From contig CACJLQ010000006.1 in assembly GCA_902594275.1 (NCBI GenBank), positions 1 to 56,607 of the forward strand: a stretch of DNA of 56,607 nucleotides. Direction: 5' to 3'. Shown piece by piece: positions 53,926 through 56,607 of the stretch. The translations under genes were made by a program, and so were the position numbers. Position 1 is the first letter of the stretch. Each line of letters starts with the position of its first letter. The stretch is from an uncultured Litorivicinus sp. GTDB taxonomy: Bacteria; Pseudomonadota; Gammaproteobacteria; Pseudomonadales; Litorivicinaceae. Below the pieces are notes generated by a model. That model saw only the letters and a program-made list of their open reading frames with translations. It searched no databases and was not told the DNA's origin.

Positions 53926-55461
53926 TCAAAACAACCTGCCAAGATCACCAATGGTAACTTTGTTGTGCTTTTCGATGAGATCGATAATCCCCTGCCATCG
54001 TTCGCTGTTACAAAAGCGACCAGACCTAGATCCCGTCGCATGAAACGGATGAAAGGCGAACAAAAATAATTGCCTGACGGGAAGATCGGCCTTCAATAAC
54101 CCCGCTACCTCGTCCTCGCTTGGTTCTAAAATACAAGTCAACTCCTTGAAGCCTGCAAGCTTGAGGTCATTGCACAGAAAAGGCCTGAAAGGCCAATAAT
54201 AGGGGATTGGAGTACCGATAACTTCCCCTATAGCTCCCGCATTTATATCGTCAGGTATGCCGCCATAGCGCAGAATTCTTCCGCGAAACAACGTCGAACT
54301 TCTGATTTTATGGCCATACTGACTACACCGTTCCATTGCTAATAAGTATTCAGGATAGTAGATAAACGAGTTGTGACGGAAAAACCAAAAAAATTCTCCA
54401 TTCCGAGCATATTTTAAAAAATATTTAATATTACGTACTAACGTTAGGTATCTAGCTCCCGTCGAAATAGCTTTTATAGGAAGATTTAGTTTAAATAATT
54501 TTGCATAAGCCCGTCTTAAAAGACTCCATTCAATTGCTGAATCATAATGTCCAGCGCAACTAGAGTACGACGATTCGCTAAAGATTTTAGACCAGTATTT
54601 TTCATTCTTATCTTTCAGAATCCCATGATGTGAAGGGGTCTCATTTTTCTCATGAAAAGCGGCAAAAGTTGTATCCCGCGACGAATCGAGATCATATCTG
54701 AAACATATTGTTTTTTCGTCTCGACTCTCTAAATCTGTATTACCAATTTCTTTACATGAGCCAGCGAGCAGACTCTTGATACCCTCGTAATAGGCGTCCA
54801 ACCACATATTTCTAGTATAGTATTCCCAATATAAGCTGATATCCTCTGCGCCTTGCATCCAAGCCTGTAAGTTTGAAAAGATGTCTAGGTTAATAAATAT
54901 AGTATTTTTATACTTATAAATTAAAAAAATATTGTTATGGTTTTTAGAGAGAGCACTATTGTAAGATCGAATATCACCAGTTAATTCCACAATTGGATGC
55001 TTGTGAACGAATTCACGATCAACATTAACGCTTCTATTAACCACGCTATTCTGTCCAGAGAGAAAACGAAATTGCTGTTTGTCACGAATGCCCCAGCAAG
55101 ATTCAGATCTTTCGGTTAGAGTAAATTCGCAAATTGTTTCTATATCTGGAAAGGCTCCGGAAATGATTATGGTATCCCCTCGATGGATCCGCCGTGCTAA
55201 GGGGTGTGACCCATCGATTTTCCTTTTCGCCGCAAAGCTCACAAATAAATTTGTGCTAGCTAAATCATTCCATATCAAATCGTTAAATATTTTTATTTCT
55301 TGGGTTTTCGCTATTCCTGATCTCTCACAATAATTCCAAAAGCCAGCGGCTCCTAAAATTGATTTTCTTGTATTCCATCTGATACGACGGAACAGTCCAG
55401 TTTTTACAGAGATTGATTCATTTTCCTGATGATGATCCAAGATTACTGCCCATTCGGTCAT
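53926..55461 (-). CDS. Hypothetical protein, possibly NodB-like polysaccharide deacetylase
   Basis: 511 residues. The region CFRYDLDSSRDTTFAAF (about 245-260) resembles the catalytic D-x-D motif of polysaccharide deacetylase-type proteins, and FAFHPFHATGSRSGRF near the C-terminus could contribute a His. The N-terminal 230 residues are not recognised and contain no signal peptide. An ATGA overlap ties it to the asparagine-synthase-like gene upstream. The deacetylase assignment is tentative; it could equally be an unrelated glycan-cluster protein. Confidence 0.45.
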   Translation of the reverse strand: MTEWAVILDHHQENESISVKTGLFRRIRWNTRKSILGAAGFWNYCERSGIAKTQEIKIFNDLIWNDLASTNLFVSFAAKRKIDGSHPLARRIHRGDTIIISGAFPDIETICEFTLTERSESCWGIRDKQQFRFLSGQNSVVNRSVNVDREFVHKHPIVELTGDIRSYNSALSKNHNNIFLIYKYKNTIFINLDIFSNLQAWMQGAEDISLYWEYYTRNMWLDAYYEGIKSLLAGSCKEIGNTDLESRDEKTICFRYDLDSSRDTTFAAFHEKNETPSHHGILKDKNEKYWSKIFSESSYSSCAGHYDSAIEWSLLRRAYAKLFKLNLPIKAISTGARYLTLVRNIKYFLKYARNGEFFWFFRHNSFIYYPEYLLAMERCSQYGHKIRSSTLFRGRILRYGGIPDDINAGAIGEVIGTPIPYYWPFRPFLCNDLKLAGFKELTCILEPSEDEVAGLLKADLPVRQLFLFAFHPFHATGSRSGRFCNSERWQGIIDLIEKHNKVTIGDLGRLF

Positions 55462-56607
55462 CGATAAGCCTCTATAAATCGTACTAGTGCTAACAACTTA
55501 AAGATGTCCCCAAAGCCACGCTTTGAGCTCAGGAATTCCTCAATCTTTTTCCGATTTAACCCACCGTGGTTTAGTGCGCTAGCATCTAATATTTGCTGTT
55601 TTATCTGACCGACATAAATTGAGTTATCCATTAACTCAGTACTAAATCGACCAAGCCCAAATTTCGGTCGCAAAGGGGCATCTCCACGAATCAGCGACTT
55701 ACAAAACCGCCGAAGAGGCAGTTTTGCGTACGAATCGTGACACGGAAATGGGAACCAGTCATTCGGCTTGGATTGAAGAGCCGATACGCCGATGTCTAGG
55801 CAAAGAAATGGCGATCGGACTTCCACCTGTTGGCTCATCCCGAGACCATCAACGATGGTCATGGTATGCTGATGATTAGAAAACAGGTCTAGAATTCTGG
55901 CTGTAGAAGCATGACCAATTGGTTGGTAGGCCTTTACCAACGGTAAGTTACTTTTCGCAAAAAACTCCTCGAACGGCATGTCCCGAACAACGTCATCCTC
56001 AATGAACTTCTCAAGTTCATTTAAGGCATGTTTACAGTATCTGATGCTACGCCTTACGATCGGTTGTTGAAAAGCTTCCATCCCCGCCCGTAAACGATCA
56101 TGATTTTCAAACAATCGAGTAAGAGGGTTCATATCAAGAAGGCGCATTGCTCTATAACCCGGATACCCAAAAAATAGCTCGTCAGCACCATTGCCCGTCA
56201 CTAAAACGCGATAATTACCTTGCAATTTTTTAAAAAGCAAATTCCAAAATAATAAAGCATGATCCCGTATAGGTTGCCCCATTAATTGGCCCAGATCGCT
56301 CATTTCGTTTACTAAGCTGTTAAAAATATCTCTCGAGCCTGCAACCAAAATCTCTTGATTCAGTTGGAGCTCACCCGCAATTTCTTGAGCACGCTGAACA
56401 TCAGGGTCAAATACATCATTAGAAATTTGAACTCCTGTGGTAAAAAAGGAGACTTCACGATTCAATTGACGTAGTATCGCGGCCATCACCGAACTATCGA
56501 TCCCTCCACTTAGACTGGCAGCAACGGGGATTTCTGCGACGGAACATCGGTTTACCGCTCCAATGATCCGCTCCCTAATCATCGGATAATCAACCGCCAC
56601 TTCATTT
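55458..56607 (-). CDS. Asparagine-synthase-like amidotransferase, C-terminal part (runs off the window)
   Basis: The frame is open to the end of the window, so the N-terminus, including any class II glutaminase domain with its Cys, lies beyond it. The visible 380 residues form the ATP-pyrophosphatase synthase domain with SLSGGIDSSVMAA, TGNGADELFFGYPGY and FLGRFSTELM-like sequence (FGLGRFSTELM). In O-antigen clusters such enzymes amidate carboxyl groups of uronic acids, consistent with ugd nearby. No start in the window is convincing. Confidence 0.8.
   Translation of the reverse strand, partial: NEVAVDYPMIRERIIGAVNRCSVAEIPVAASLSGGIDSSVMAAILRQLNREVSFFTTGVQISNDVFDPDVQRAQEIAGELQLNQEILVAGSRDIFNSLVNEMSDLGQLMGQPIRDHALLFWNLLFKKLQGNYRVLVTGNGADELFFGYPGYRAMRLLDMNPLTRLFENHDRLRAGMEAFQQPIVRRSIRYCKHALNELEKFIEDDVVRDMPFEEFFAKSNLPLVKAYQPIGHASTARILDLFSNHQHTMTIVDGLGMSQQVEVRSPFLCLDIGVSALQSKPNDWFPFPCHDSYAKLPLRRFCKSLIRGDAPLRPKFGLGRFSTELMDNSIYVGQIKQQILDASALNHGGLNRKKIEEFLSSKRGFGDIFKLLALVRFIEAYR

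Overview
The window looks like a piece of a gammaproteobacterial chromosome, probably marine. The basis is gene content: EttA, a two-domain-length QueF, a YadG/YadH exporter, a Tas-type aldo/keto reductase, MmsA with a divergent LysR regulator, and tRNA genes with encoded CCA ends. I cannot place the genus. Housekeeping blocks have balanced base composition. The accessory blocks (about 1.2-12 kb, 28.5-32.1 kb and 39.4-50 kb) are more AT-rich and contain nearly all the broken genes.

Layout. 0-1.2 kb: an OmpA-type lipoprotein-like gene and a decayed rhodanese-family remnant. 1.4-7.0 kb: a complete type I restriction-modification operon (hsdM-hsdS-hsdR). 7.1-9.95 kb: small genes of unknown function, including a winged-helix protein and a membrane protein, with palindromic operator-like sites. 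10.1-11.4 kb: tRNA-Gly(UCC) followed by a tyrosine-recombinase pseudogene whose single frame carries four stop codons. 11.4-12.9 kb: a methyltransferase, a small exported protein and a lipoprotein. 13-28.5 kb: core genes (CopA copper ATPase, DUF423 protein, rhomboid protease, EttA, EamA transporter, PatB/MalY C-S lyase, aldo/keto reductase, HpcH/HpaI-type lyase, transglutaminase plus ATP-grasp/alpha-E pair, LysR and mmsA). 28.5-32.1 kb: a second accessory block abutting tRNA-Ser(GGA), with a DUF3631-like remnant and a large gene broken by two stops. 32.4-39.4 kb: nitroreductase, queF, yadG/yadH, tRNA-Gly(GCC)-tRNA-Glu, a histone-deacetylase-family gene, ugd and galU.

39.4-56.6 kb is a cell-surface polysaccharide region. 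Its most striking part is 43.2-48.5 kb, a four-gene operon reading HAD-UbiA fusion, DprE1-like oxidase, DprE2-like reductase, GT-C glycosyltransferase. These are the families that make decaprenyl-phosphoryl-D-arabinose in mycobacteria and use it as a lipid-linked donor. Convergent to it lie a radical SAM protein and a GMC oxidoreductase that appears to have lost an N-terminal Tat signal by frameshift. Divergent from it is a membrane-anchored transglutaminase-like protein. My inference is that this strain makes a polyprenyl-phosphate-linked pentofuranose and transfers it to a surface glycan or protein at the periplasmic face. ManC, a WecA/MraY-type initiating transferase, a zinc-ribbon methyltransferase, a deacetylase-like protein and an asparagine-synthase-like amidotransferase follow, and ugd and galU supply UDP-sugars nearby.

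Across the accessory regions I found at least five genes disrupted by single stops or frameshifts. This points to repeated acquisition and decay next to tRNA genes.
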